Assembly (NCBI GenBank): GCA_016712505.1
Contig: JADJQY010000005.1
Location: 186,001-250,000 of the forward strand
Source: Candidatus Eiseniibacteriota bacterium
GTDB taxonomy: Bacteria > Eisenbacteria > RBG-16-71-46 > CAIMUX01
DNA: 64,000 nucleotides
Reading direction: 5' to 3'
The notes below the pieces were generated by a model. It was not told where the DNA came from, did not search any database, and saw nothing but the letters and a program-made list of their open reading frames with translations. This document shows positions 33,406-41,951 of this stretch, in pieces. A program made the position numbers and the translations under genes. The first letter of the stretch is position 1; every line of letters starts with the position of its first letter.

Positions 33406-35646
33406 CTACCTGTACTGCTTCTTGATCCCGCCCCAGGTCCGCTTCTCGGTCGGAACCGGCGGCTCGCAGGGGTTCGGCTCGCAGAGCGTGTCGTTGCCCT
33501 GGTACTCACCCTGAAGTTGCTCGCAGCCGGCGGCGGTCAGGCCCGAGAGGCACTCACCGGTCGGCAGGCAGCAGGCACCGGTGTCCGGGGGCTGCGGGCA
33601 CGGATTCGGATCGCAAACCGTACCGTTCCCCTGGTACTGACCCTGGCACTCCGCTCCGGTCGACACCACGCAGCTTCCATCGGCGAAGCAGCAGGCACCG
33701 ATCGGCTGCGGGCACGGGTTCGGATTGCACGGGACGTTGGCCCCCTGGAAGATTCCACCGTTGCCCTCGCAGTCACTCTGCGTGCGGACAGTGCAGCTTC
33801 CATCGGCAAAGCAGCAGGCGCCCATCGGCTGCGGACACGGATTCGGGTCGCACACCGTGTTGTCGCCGAAGTAGGTTCCGCCGCACTCGGCCGAGGTCTG
33901 GACGAAGCACGAGCCGTCCGGGTAGCAGCACGCGCCGGCCGGAAGCGGGCACGGGTTCGGATCGCAGCTCGCGTCCTTGCCGCGCCAGGTGCCACCCACC
34001 AGGTTGCACTCCTCGTTGGTCAGAACGAAGCAGGTGCCATCGGCCAGACAGCAGGCCGCAAACGGCTGCGGGCACGGGTTCGGATCACAGTTGAACGTCG
34101 GACCGAAGAAGGTGCCGCCGTTCGCGGCGCAGATGTCCCCGGTCACGATCTGGCAGGTGCCGTTCGGGAAGCAGCAGGCACCTTCCGGCTGCGGGCACGG
34201 ATTCGGATCGCAGGGGCCGTCCATGAACGTGCCGCCGTTCAGGAGGCAGTCCGAGACGACGCGGAGTTCGCAGCTTCCATTGGCGAAGCAGCAGGCCCCC
34301 GGCTGCGGGCAGGGATTCGGGTCGCAGACCGTGTCATTGCCCTGGTAGATCCCGCCCTGAGCATCGCAGTCGTTGATCCCGAGCACGGAGCAGCTGCCGT
34401 CGTTGAAGCAGCAGGCCCCCTGGATCGCGGCGCAGTTGAAGATCAGGTCGGCCAGCGACCGGGGCTGCAACTGATATCCATCAGAGAAGGGCGAGGTGGA
34501 ATCGAACTGGGTCGCCATGCCCACCGCGGTGAAGGGGCCGGTCGGCTGCGACGACCCCGGAATGTCGGTGTCCTTGTCGACCCGCATGGTGGTCGGGCCG
34601 GTGCCGTCGTCCACGATCAGGTTCTGGTTCTCGCCGACCAGCGGCCAGGTGCCGCTCGTGATGTCGACGCAGTTGAGCTGAACGACGCAGCTCTCGTAGA
34701 TCTCGCCGTTGACCGACAGCTCGAAGGTGGTGACCGGAACCGGAGCCGGAACCGGGTTGCCGCTCGAGAGGATGGTCACGGTGAGGTTCGGGGAGGTGAC
34801 CTCGGTCCGTCCGTTGAAGTTGGTGACCGTACCGACGATTCGCACCCGGTCGCCGATGTTGACGAACGGGGTGATCGCGCCGCCGAAGACCGACATGCAG
34901 CAGGTGCCGTTGTCGTCCGTGACCGCGAACTCCTGCAGCGTCGGGCCGCTGAAGATGCCGCTCGGAACGATGCAGATCCCCTCGAACCGCACGAACTGGG
35001 TGTTCAGCACCGGAACGCCGTTGGCGTCATCCGCCGCCACCTGGCAGACCGTGACGTCGGTCGGAACCGGCGGGGCACAGGTCCCGTCGTTCGGGGTACC
35101 CGGCGTCGGAGTGGTGTCGAGGACGAAGTCGACCGCGTTGTTCTGCGAGTCGAAGCCGTCCGGGCAACGGATCAGCGATGCGGGCGAGGTCTGATCGGGA
35201 GCCGGAGCCCCCTCGCCCGCGAACACGTCGGTACCGCCGTGGGTCTGGTACCCGAGAGCATCGATCACCACGATGCCCGAGCCGGTGTCCTTGCGGAGCT
35301 GCACCGAATCCGGGCCGTTCTGGAAGTCGACCGAAGTGCTCACCATTTCCGGATCGGGCACGCTGGTCGCGCGCTGCGCGATCACGAAGTACCCATCCGC
35401 GGGAACGGTGAAGCCATTGAGGTTGATGGTGGCGTAGTCCACGCCGCCATTACCGTTCACGCCGACGAGCAGATAGCCGTCGAGCGACATTCCGGGCTCA
35501 CCCTTGAGCTCGCACCAGGTGTCGAGGTCGGTGCCGGCCGAGTCGTAGACGATCTCGTTGATCACGATCGTCTGCGCCGAGGCCGCTGCAGCGAAGCCAA
35601 GACACGCCGCAAGCGACAGGACCGCCGTCCGTAGCTTTGGCATCAT
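33406..35646 (-). CDS. Secreted lamin-tail protein with eight six-cysteine repeats and a W-G-x-x-K tail
   Basis: A 746-residue exported protein. The signal peptide ends AAAASAQ. Residues 26-180 are a lamin-tail domain (IVINEIVYDSAGTD), and about 200-400 contain OB-fold-like domains (GDRVRIVGTVTNFNG). From about residue 408, eight repeats of roughly 40 residues have the pattern G-A-C-C-x-x-(D/N)-G-x-C, a fourth Cys, G-G-x-(F/Y), and CDPNPCPQP. Each has six cysteines. The repeats suggest a disulfide-rich stalk or adhesin; no enzyme motif is seen. The C-terminus is RTWGGIKKQYR, like the tail of the choice-of-anchor V protein. A good promoter lies 130 bp upstream. Confidence 0.85.
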   Translation of the reverse strand: MMPKLRTAVLSLAACLGFAAAASAQTIVINEIVYDSAGTDLDTWCELKGEPGMSLDGYLLVGVNGNGGVDYATINLNGFTVPADGYFVIAQRATSVPDPEMVSTSVDFQNGPDSVQLRKDTGSGIVVIDALGYQTHGGTDVFAGEGAPAPDQTSPASLIRCPDGFDSQNNAVDFVLDTTPTPGTPNDGTCAPPVPTDVTVCQVAADDANGVPVLNTQFVRFEGICIVPSGIFSGPTLQEFAVTDDNGTCCMSVFGGAITPFVNIGDRVRIVGTVTNFNGRTEVTSPNLTVTILSSGNPVPAPVPVTTFELSVNGEIYESCVVQLNCVDITSGTWPLVGENQNLIVDDGTGPTTMRVDKDTDIPGSSQPTGPFTAVGMATQFDSTSPFSDGYQLQPRSLADLIFNCAAIQGACCFNDGSCSVLGINDCDAQGGIYQGNDTVCDPNPCPQPGACCFANGSCELRVVSDCLLNGGTFMDGPCDPNPCPQPEGACCFPNGTCQIVTGDICAANGGTFFGPTFNCDPNPCPQPFAACCLADGTCFVLTNEECNLVGGTWRGKDASCDPNPCPLPAGACCYPDGSCFVQTSAECGGTYFGDNTVCDPNPCPQPMGACCFADGSCTVRTQSDCEGNGGIFQGANVPCNPNPCPQPIGACCFADGSCVVSTGAECQGQYQGNGTVCDPNPCPQPPDTGACCLPTGECLSGLTAAGCEQLQGEYQGNDTLCEPNPCEPPVPTEKRTWGGIKKQYR
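33445..34425 (-). repeat. Eight tandem coding repeats of about 120 bp (cysteine-rich)
   Basis: The repeats encode GACCF-(A/P/N)-(D/N)-GSC units ending in CDPNPCPQP. They are similar at DNA level, especially around the CDPNPCP codons, so copy number could change by recombination and assembly through them deserves care. Confidence 0.85.
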
Positions 35647-35955
35647 GAAGGGGATCTCCGTGGGATAGGTATTTCAGGGATCACGACCGCCTTGCGAGAA
35701 GGCGGACAGGCGCGTTCTTCGGGTCGCAGGCGCAGACTTCCGCCCGGGAAACGCCGCGAAAAACTCGGTCAGGATTTTACCGAGCGGGCCCCGGGCGGTC
35801 AATGCGGGGTCCGCTCACCGGGAAGAATTCACCCGTCCCTGACCTGAGCCTCACGCTCAAGAAGGGCCGGAGGGGGGCCGATCGCTGGGAGAACCCGGGT
35901 TCCGCCGGCCCCCGCCGGGATTGGGACTGGGTCGCCTACCCCGGAGACGATCCTG
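35647..35955. other. Intergenic region between divergent genes
   Basis: This stretch holds the minus-strand promoter listed at 35775-35803 with a roughly 120-base leader to the cysteine-repeat gene. Toward the histidine kinase on the plus strand I see no clear promoter hexamers, only the ribosome site GGAGACG just before its ATG. Confidence 0.6.
35775..35803 (-). promoter_or_regulatory. Sigma-70-type promoter for the cysteine-repeat gene
   Basis: On the minus strand TTGACC is followed after 17 bases by TAAAAT. Both hexamers are close to consensus at ideal spacing, and the direction suits the gene starting at 35646. A small CTCGGT/ACCGAG hairpin overlaps the -10 and start region. Confidence 0.6.
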
Positions 35956-37200
35956 ATGCTGCCAGAGGCATTCCCTCCCCCCGCAGAGGGGCACACCGCC
36001 GATACCGGAGGCATCCGGCGCAAGCTCGCGCTCGCCGTCGTCCTGCCCTCGGTCCTGGCCGTGGTCACGGTATTGCTCGTCTTCTGGGGGGGATCGAGAC
36101 CCCTGGCCGAGGAGGCGGCCGTCGCCAGCCGGTTGAAAGCCCTCGGCTGGACCCTCTGCGGGGCGGGGTTCGTCGGCATCCTGCTCGCCGTGGCGCTCGC
36201 CCGCGGCCTGATCGGACGAGCCCTCTCCCCGCTCGACGACCTCCACGCGGCGACCGCCCGTCTGGCGGACGGGGACTACGCCACGCCGGTTCCCCCCCGG
36301 GACGACGAGTACCGGCAGATGGCCTCGGATCTCGAGCGGCTCCGACGGTCCCTCGATCGTCAGATCTCGACCCTGGCCGAACTCGATCAGATGAAGAGCG
36401 ACTTCCTCGGCCTCGCCTCGCATGAACTGCGAACCCCGGTGGCGATCATCCAGGGGTGCGTCGAGCTACTGAGCCTCGAACCGCCGGAGGAACTGCGCCC
36501 CGGCACGGAGAAGCACGGTATCCTCCTTGCGCTCGAGCGCGCCGTTCAGTCCCTCTCCACCCTGGTCACGCAAGTGACCGACATGACGTTCCTGGACCGT
36601 CGGCGCATGGCGCAGGATATGCGGTCCATCGATCTCTCGCACCTGGCCGAGGAGGTCGTGCGGCGACTGCAGCCGGACATCCAGAAGCGAGGCCTGTCCT
36701 TCGATCTCGCGCTCGCGGAGAGCGGCTGCACCGTGTTCGCCGATGCGCCGCGCCTGTCTCAGGCGCTCGAACACCTGCTGCGCAACGCCATCCGGTTCAC
36801 CCCGGACGACGGCTCGGTCATCGTCCGGACCCTGGCCGGGGCCACCGAAGCGAGCTACGAGGTTCAGGACACGGGGGTCGGCGTGCCGCCCGAGTTGCAG
36901 CAGCGGATCTTCGACCCGCTGTTCGAAGGGAAGAGCCACCTGCACCACCAGTCCGGCACGGTCGAGTTCGGTTCTTCCGGTCTCGGCCTCGGCCTGGCGA
37001 TCTGTCAGAAGATCGTCCGCGCGCATCGCGGTCGGATCGAGGTGGAGTCTTCGCCCGGCGCCGGGAGCCTTTTCCGCATCTCGATCCCGATCCATGTGGC
37101 GACCGAGCGAGACGACAGCGCGGGTCAAGCCGGCCGCCCCGACCCGTTCCTTGCCCGCCCCTTCCAGGACTGGAGCGATCCTCTGTCCCGCGCGGCCTGA
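35956..37200 (+). CDS. HAMP-domain sensor histidine kinase
   Basis: A 414-residue kinase. Two hydrophobic segments (LALAVVLPSVLAVVTVLLVFW and TLCGAGFVGILLAVALA) are separated by only about 20 residues, so there is almost no external sensor. A HAMP domain, HisKA with FLGLASHELRTPVAII (His 156), and HATPase_c with HLLRNAIRFTPDDG, VQDTGVGVP and GSSGLGLGLAICQKI follow. No response regulator is adjacent; the next gene is an MFS transporter 76 bp on. GGAGACG lies before the ATG. Confidence 0.92.
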   Translation: MLPEAFPPPAEGHTADTGGIRRKLALAVVLPSVLAVVTVLLVFWGGSRPLAEEAAVASRLKALGWTLCGAGFVGILLAVALARGLIGRALSPLDDLHAATARLADGDYATPVPPRDDEYRQMASDLERLRRSLDRQISTLAELDQMKSDFLGLASHELRTPVAIIQGCVELLSLEPPEELRPGTEKHGILLALERAVQSLSTLVTQVTDMTFLDRRRMAQDMRSIDLSHLAEEVVRRLQPDIQKRGLSFDLALAESGCTVFADAPRLSQALEHLLRNAIRFTPDDGSVIVRTLAGATEASYEVQDTGVGVPPELQQRIFDPLFEGKSHLHHQSGTVEFGSSGLGLGLAICQKIVRAHRGRIEVESSPGAGSLFRISIPIHVATERDDSAGQAGRPDPFLARPFQDWSDPLSRAA

Positions 37201-37276
37201 GCCGGATCGCCGGGGCCGCGCCCCTCCGATGGCGCGCGGCGCGACCTCTGTGGCAGACTGCCGCCACGGAGGAACT

Positions 37277-38625
37277 TTGGCCCACCATCCCAGGTCCGAA
37301 ACGACGGCGGCCCAGAAGCAAAGGCGCACACGCCTCGCCGCGTTCAGCCTCTACGACTTCGCCGACTCCGCCTTTGCCACCACCATCGTCTCGGTCCTCT
37401 TCAGCCAGTACTTCAGCCAGAAGGTGGCCGGTGACCAGGCGGCGCTGTTCGGCCATCCGATCCCCGGACCCACGCTCTGGGCCTGGTGCGTGGCGCTTGC
37501 CATGGCCGTGGTCGCCCTGCTCGGGCCGGTGCTCGGGGCCCTGGCCGATCGTGGCGGGGTGCGGGTACGGGCGCTCTTCCTCTTCTGGCTGCCCGGGGTG
37601 GTGCTCACCTGCCTGCTCTGGCTGGTCGATCCCGGCGAATGGATCCTGGGCGCGAGCCTCTTCACCGCCGCCTACGTCGCCTTCGCCGCCGCGTCGATCT
37701 TCTACAACGCGCTGCTTCCGGAGGTGGCGCCGACCGCCGAGCTGGGCGAGGCCTCCGGCTTCGCCTGGGGAATCGGCTACCTCGGAGGCTCGCTCCTGCT
37801 GGTGCTCAATCTGCTGATGCTGCAGCGCCCGGCGCTCTTCGGATTCACGGATCAGCTTGCGGCGCTCAAGGCTTGCTTTGTTTCCGCCGGGGTGTGGTGG
37901 TTCCTCTTCTCCCTCCCGCTCTTCTTCGTCTTTCGCGAGACGGAGAAGGCGGTCACCGCCGGACGGAGCTTTCTGCGCGAGACCCGAAGCGCGATCGCGC
38001 AGGTGACGCACACCGGGCGCGAACTCCTGCGCCAGCGGAACCTCGTCCGCTTCTTCTTTTCCTACCTGCTCTACAACGACGGGGTGCAAACCATCGTCAC
38101 CATGGCGGCGATCTTCGGCGCGGAGGAACTGGGGATGTCCCCGTCGGCCCTGATCGTCTTCTTCCTGCTCATCCAGGCCACGGCGGTCGTCGGATCGATC
38201 CTCCTCGGACGGATGGCCGACCGCCTCGGGCATCGCCCCGCGATCATGATCTCCGTGGTGGCGTTCGCCATCCTCACCCTCTGGGCATCGTTCGTCGGCA
38301 TCCTCGGGAATGCCCTGATCGAGTACTGGGTGCTCGGTGGGGTCGCCGGGATCTTCCTCGGTGGTATCCAGTCTGCGTCCCGCAGCTGGATCGCCCACTG
38401 GATCCCGGTCGGACGCGAGGCGGAGCTATTCGGCTTCTTCGCCATCATGTCCCGGGTGGCGGCGATCTTCGGTCCGCTGGTCTACGGTGCGCTGGTGCTC
38501 ACCACCGGGAGCTTGCGCCACGGGATTCTCGCCGTCTCCCTCTTCTTCGTGGCCGGGGGCTCCTGCTCCGCACCGTCCGCCCGGAAGCGGTCGAATCGGA
38601 GCGGCAGGCGCTCACCCGCGCCTGA
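37277..38625 (+). CDS. MFS transporter, UMF1/Atg22-like, 3' end frameshifted
   Basis: A 12-helix membrane transporter. FSLYDFADSAFATTIVSVLF is the UMF1 family opening, GIGYLGGSLLLVLNLLML and a second-half YLLYNDGVQTIVTMAAIF support the family. Substrate unknown. A TTG at 37277 with GGAGGA four bases upstream is the best start; ATG 37229 is an alternative. Near 38557 a G5 run needs one more G: with it the last helix continues GGLLLRTVRPEAVESERQ and stops at 38625. As read, the frame instead runs on to 38830 through a tandem repeat and a terminator with non-membrane residues. Confidence 0.82.
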
Positions 38626-38698
38626 GCGGCGGCTCAACCGCCGAGAGGGGTGCCGGTCGGGGTGCCCGCGCCCGAGATTGGCCGGCGACGAAGCTGTG

Positions 38699-38746
38699 CC
38701 TAAACGAACCTGGGCCTCAACGAACCCGGGCCTGAACGAACCCGGA
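38699..38746. repeat. Three 16-bp CCT-x-AACGAACC-x-GGG tandem repeats
   Basis: Units CCTAAACGAACCTGGG, CCTCAACGAACCCGGG and CCTGAACGAACCCGGA follow each other directly, between the MFS gene and the tRNA-Glu terminator. Confidence 0.8.
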
Positions 38747-38760
38747 CACAGAAAACAAAG

Positions 38761-38803
38761 CAAAAAACGAAATCGCCGGGAGGTCCGAAGGAGACTCCCG
38801 GCG
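38761..38803 (-). terminator. Rho-independent terminator of the tRNA-Glu transcript
   Basis: On the minus strand a nine-base stem (CGCCGGGAG/CTCCCGGCG) is followed by ATTTCGTTTTTTG. It lies about 130 bases after the tRNA-Glu gene. Confidence 0.8.
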
Positions 38804-38930
38804 TCCAGCCTGCGGGCTGCGTGTTCCTGACGATCGTTTCAGCCAGGCCACTTTGCCCAAGCCGCGTGGTTCACGCCCGCCCGGACATCGAAGAACCTGC
38901 ATCCACCAGAAACACGCGACCCAATAGATG

Positions 38931-39002
38931 TAGCGCTACGGGGATTCGAACCCCGGTTAGATGGCTGAGAACCATCCGTCCTAACCCCTAGACGATAGCG
39001 CC
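38931..39002 (-). tRNA. tRNA-Glu (CTC)
   Basis: A 72-base cloverleaf: acceptor GGCGCTA pairs with TAGCGCT, the anticodon loop is TTCTCAG with anticodon CTC, and the T arm is CCGGGGTTCGAATCCCCG. The 3' CCA is not encoded; CAT follows the discriminator A. First pair is G-U. Confidence 0.95.
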
Positions 39003-39031
39003 ACAATACGGTGCGGCGTTGCCGCTGCGGC

Positions 39032-39061
39032 ATTCTAGATCAGCGTTCTGCTGCTTCGCAA
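39032..39061 (-). promoter_or_regulatory. Promoter of tRNA-Glu
   Basis: TTGCGA and TAGAAT spaced by 18 bases on the minus strand, with the expected start about 25 bases before the tRNA. The same TAGAAT with 18-base spacing occurs before tRNA-Gln. Confidence 0.5.
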
Positions 39062-39093
39062 CCCTACTTTTTTGTCGTCGTCGGTAGACCGGT

Positions 39094-40173
39094 TCACGTT
39101 TCTTCGGGCCAGAGGCTCAGCGACAGCGCCGAAGCCCAGAGGTGGATCCAACGGTGCGGACAGCGGGTGGTCCGGTAGGCGTCGGCCAGGGACCGCTCGA
39201 GCTTGATCGCGAGCCCTGCCGCTACCGGTCGGGTCGGGGCGGAGCGCGACGGTTCCTCGGCCAGCCGCTCGATCGTACGACCGGAGTCGAGGATCTCCGC
39301 GATGATCGGGAGGAGGCCGGTCGGCTTTCCGGAAAGGATCGCCTCGCCCCATGCGGCCGGTGGTTCGGCCGGACCCGACCCGGTTTCGACCAGCCGTTGC
39401 AGCGGGGTGAGCCACCACCCCGAATCCGGAGCGCGCGGCGCGAGCTGACGCGCGCGGATGCCCGGCAGATAGCCGGCGAGCAGGAGCGCCAGGATGCGCT
39501 GTCCCGGAGTGCCGAGCCGCACCAGTCGGGTGAGGGCAAGAACCCCGGTCAACACGTGCATCCGTTCGTCCGCCTCGCGCGCTGTGACTCGATGCGTGAC
39601 CTCTCGCAGCGACTCCTGCAAGAACAAGAGTGTCGCTCCGACCCCCAACACCTCGCCCGTATCCTCGAGCGGCACTCCGGCGCGCAGGTTCTCCGAGACG
39701 AGACGAAGACGGTCATGCGGCTCGGCCTCGGCCCACTCCAGCGCACGTGCCAGGAATCCACCGGCGTCACGTTCTCCCAGCGCCGGCTGGCCCGGCGGTC
39801 GGCGACGGGCCAGGCGGAGGAGTTCCTTCCCCTCCACCTCCTGGAGGCAGCGGTCGTACTCATCGAGGGCGTGCACACCGCTGGCCTGCAGCCGCACCAC
39901 CGGGCGGAGGATCAGCGGCGCCCACTCCCACCCGATCCACTGCAGCATCGACACCGCCTCGACCGCCGCCACGACCTTGTGCACGTCACCCGTCACCCCT
40001 TCGAGTCCGGCCGAGAGGATCAGGTCGGTCAGCGGTCCCTTCTCCAGATCGGAGACCAACCAGCAGAAGCGCTCGTCCGCCCCGTCCGGATTCCCGGCGC
40101 GCACCTCCTCCAGGAACGCGAAGAAGATCTCCTCCTTCGCCCCGGTGCCCGGTCCATGATCCGGGAGCTTCAC
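39094..40173 (-). CDS. Protein of unknown function, main part
   Basis: A 359-residue soluble, helix-rich protein with no family I recognise. It has no signal peptide, cysteine cluster or nucleotide-binding motif. It contains leucine/arginine-rich helices such as TLLFLQESLREVTHRVTAREADER and a tryptophan-rich end (HRWIHLWASALSLSLWPEE). The visible start is GTG 40173, but upstream in the same frame the sequence still reads as protein (ALFVALSEVNREI), and it then joins, with a one-base shift near 40252, to the frame at 40199-40537. I think both are one gene of about 480 residues. Confidence 0.65.
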   Translation of the reverse strand: MKLPDHGPGTGAKEEIFFAFLEEVRAGNPDGADERFCWLVSDLEKGPLTDLILSAGLEGVTGDVHKVVAAVEAVSMLQWIGWEWAPLILRPVVRLQASGVHALDEYDRCLQEVEGKELLRLARRRPPGQPALGERDAGGFLARALEWAEAEPHDRLRLVSENLRAGVPLEDTGEVLGVGATLLFLQESLREVTHRVTAREADERMHVLTGVLALTRLVRLGTPGQRILALLLAGYLPGIRARQLAPRAPDSGWWLTPLQRLVETGSGPAEPPAAWGEAILSGKPTGLLPIIAEILDSGRTIERLAEEPSRSAPTRPVAAGLAIKLERSLADAYRTTRCPHRWIHLWASALSLSLWPEET

Positions 40174-40198
40174 CGGCCCGCCCGGCTGGGTGCGAATC

Positions 40199-40537
40199 TC
40201 ACGGTTGACCTCGGAGAGTGCGACGAAGAGCGCTGCCCGCGCCGCCTCCCTGGTCCGCGGCCAGACCGCCCGCCTCGAGTTGGGTGATGAGGGACTGTGC
40301 CGAAGGCTGGATCAACCAGCCGTGGGGCAGCGGCGCGCCTGGCTCCGGCAGCACCTGGGTCGAGCGGACTCCGGCGAGCAGGGCCGACTTCAGGAACGGC
40401 TCGAGCTTCGCGCCCTTCGCCTTCCCTACCTTCTTTGGCAGCTCGGCCTGGAATTTCGCCGGCTCGGTCTCCTCCAACCAGCGCACCGTCTTCTCCAGCG
40501 CACCAAAGTCGCGCTTCAACTTTGCGTTGGTGCCCAT
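40199..40537 (-). CDS. N-terminal part of the unknown-function gene, shifted frame
   Basis: From ATG 40537, with AGAGGGG upstream, it reads MGTNAKLKRDFGALEKTV and continues as good protein to ITQLEAGGLAADQ. The sequence then changes to a glycine/arginine string typical of a wrong frame and ends at 40199. Shifting one base at the AGGGAGG near 40252 leads into the downstream frame. The N-terminal 60 residues are a charged, lysine-rich segment. Confidence 0.55.
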   Translation of the reverse strand: MGTNAKLKRDFGALEKTVRWLEETEPAKFQAELPKKVGKAKGAKLEPFLKSALLAGVRSTQVLPEPGAPLPHGWLIQPSAQSLITQLEAGGLAADQGGGAGSALRRTLRGQP

Positions 40538-40608
40538 GGAAGCCCCTCTGCGCCCGAAATCCCGTTCAGGTGTCCCCTCGGCCATGCCCTGGCGAGGGGA
40601 AACAGCAA

Positions 40609-40627
40609 GGCCCCCTTGGCGGGGGCC
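40609..40627 (-). terminator. Terminator hairpin after tRNA-Gln
   Basis: On the minus strand GGCCCCC, a five-base loop and GGGGGCC are followed by TTGCTGTTT. It lies about 140 bases downstream of tRNA-Gln and 70 bp before the unknown-function gene. Confidence 0.65.
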
Positions 40628-40763
40628 ATCAATCCATCCCTCTGTGCGACCCGCTGGAAACCGGCGTCGCTCAGTCAGGTGCCTGGTGAGTCCTCGCTCG
40701 AGCGCGACACCTCCCCGCCGGAACGGGGTGCTGCCGGCTGCTTCGCGGGTCGGCTGCGATAAG

Positions 40764-40837
40764 TGGCTGGGGGACAGGGATTCGAACCCCGATAGCATGA
40801 TCCAGAGTCATGAGTCCTACCATTGGACGATCCCCCA
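40764..40837 (-). tRNA. tRNA-Gln (CTG)
   Basis: Acceptor TGGGGGA pairs with TCCCCCA, the anticodon loop is CTCTGGA with anticodon CTG, and the T arm is CGGGGTTCGAATCCCTG. Discriminator G and encoded CCA are present. Confidence 0.95.
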
Positions 40838-40849
40838 GCAGGATCGAGA

Positions 40850-40886
40850 TGTTGCTGCGACGAACCGCTCGTTCGTCGCAGCAACA
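40850..40886. repeat. Perfect 16-bp inverted repeat before tRNA-Gln
   Basis: TGTTGCTGCGACGAAC and its exact complement flank a five-base loop. It lies between the end of the peptidase gene and tRNA-Gln, 12 bp before the tRNA 5' end. No T run follows in either direction. Confidence 0.85.
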
Positions 40887-40893
40887 GTCGCGG

Positions 40894-40923
40894 ATTCTAG
40901 GTCAACTCTGCCTCGCGGCTCAA
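40894..40923 (-). promoter_or_regulatory. Promoter of tRNA-Gln
   Basis: TTGAGC and TAGAAT with 18-base spacing on the minus strand. A start about seven bases further on would place the 16-bp inverted repeat in the 5' leader of the tRNA precursor. Confidence 0.5.
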
Positions 40924-40946
40924 CCCAGAATTGGCCAAACGTCGCG

Positions 40947-41951
40947 CTACCTCAGGAACACCACCCGCTGCGTCTGCCGTGCGCCGTCGCGCGTGCTCGC
41001 CTCGACGAAGTAGACGCCGGCCGGAAGCAACGTGCCGTCGGCATCGCGTCCGTCGAAGGTGATCAGGTGCCTTCCGGCGGATGGCGCTCCCTCGAACAGC
41101 GTGGCCAGCTTGCGCCCCCCCGCGTCGATCAGGCGCACCGTGGTCTGCACCGAGCGCGGCAGGTCGAGTTGCACCTGCACTGCCCCGGAGGCCGGCGTCG
41201 GGCGCACCGGATGGAGCGTGAACTCGAGCGGCGAGAGCGCCACCCGGATCATCGACTCCGACGAGATCGACGCACCACCGGTCTCATCGATCGCCGAGAG
41301 ACGGTAGTACCAGCCTCCCTCGGACGGAACGGTGTCGACCACGCGATAGGTACCGGTGCCGACCAGAATGTCTCCCGGCCGATGGTCTCCGACCAGCGTC
41401 CAGGTGGCGTCGTCCAGCGCACGACGTTCGATGCGGAAGCGAGCGTAGGGCAGGTCGGTCTGCCAGAGCAGCTCCACCTGCAGCCCGCTTGCCGTCAGGT
41501 CCGGCGCCTGCAGTCCGACCGGCACCACCGCCGGCGTGTGCGCCGACCCCGAGTTGTTCGCATCGTGCCGGAACGCCGGCCACGGATAGGCCGTCCGCAC
41601 ATTCGCCCAGTCGAACAGCACGGTCGGGAAGTCGAGGATCGTCGTCTGGATGTTTCCGTCCGCCTGAATCAAGAGGTTCGGGTGATTGTCGCGATCGATA
41701 TCCCAAATCGCGAGCCCGGCGGCCACGTTCCCCTGCACCTGCACCGGGAATCCCGGAAGCGGTGTGCCGTCCCCCTCGAACCCCCAGACATTGCCCTTGG
41801 CGTCTCCGATCACGATGTCAGCGATTCCATCTCCGGTGAGATCTCCGAGGACGGGTGAGTTCAGCCGGCGATCGATCGGGGCAACCTGCTTCCAATCCTG
41901 CAGACCGGATCCGAAACCGGGTTTGAAAGCGCCCGTGATCGCGTCACGCAC
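40947..41951 (-). CDS. C-terminal part of the C25 peptidase gene: FG-GAP end, FN3-like and FlgD-like domain
   Basis: This frame of up to 334 residues continues the FG-GAP propeller of the gene at 41944 (VLGDLTGDGIADIVIGDAKG). An FN3-like domain (YARFRIERRALDDATWTLVG) and a FlgD/T9SS-like C-terminal domain follow (VRPTPASGAVQVQLDLPRS, LPAGVYFVEAS, ending RVVFLR). It has no signal peptide and no ribosome site. The reading DAITGAFKPGF is the direct continuation of an FG-GAP unit, so this is the tail of one protein separated by two single-base losses at about 41970 and 42020. Confidence 0.85.
   Translation of the reverse strand: MRDAITGAFKPGFGSGLQDWKQVAPIDRRLNSPVLGDLTGDGIADIVIGDAKGNVWGFEGDGTPLPGFPVQVQGNVAAGLAIWDIDRDNHPNLLIQADGNIQTTILDFPTVLFDWANVRTAYPWPAFRHDANNSGSAHTPAVVPVGLQAPDLTASGLQVELLWQTDLPYARFRIERRALDDATWTLVGDHRPGDILVGTGTYRVVDTVPSEGGWYYRLSAIDETGGASISSESMIRVALSPLEFTLHPVRPTPASGAVQVQLDLPRSVQTTVRLIDAGGRKLATLFEGAPSAGRHLITFDGRDADGTLLPAGVYFVEASTRDGARQTQRVVFLR

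Noticed and set aside
33517..35634. Plus-strand open frame across the cysteine-repeat gene
   Set aside because: Repeats in it mirror the minus-strand repeats; the minus strand has signal peptide, domains, ribosome site and promoter.
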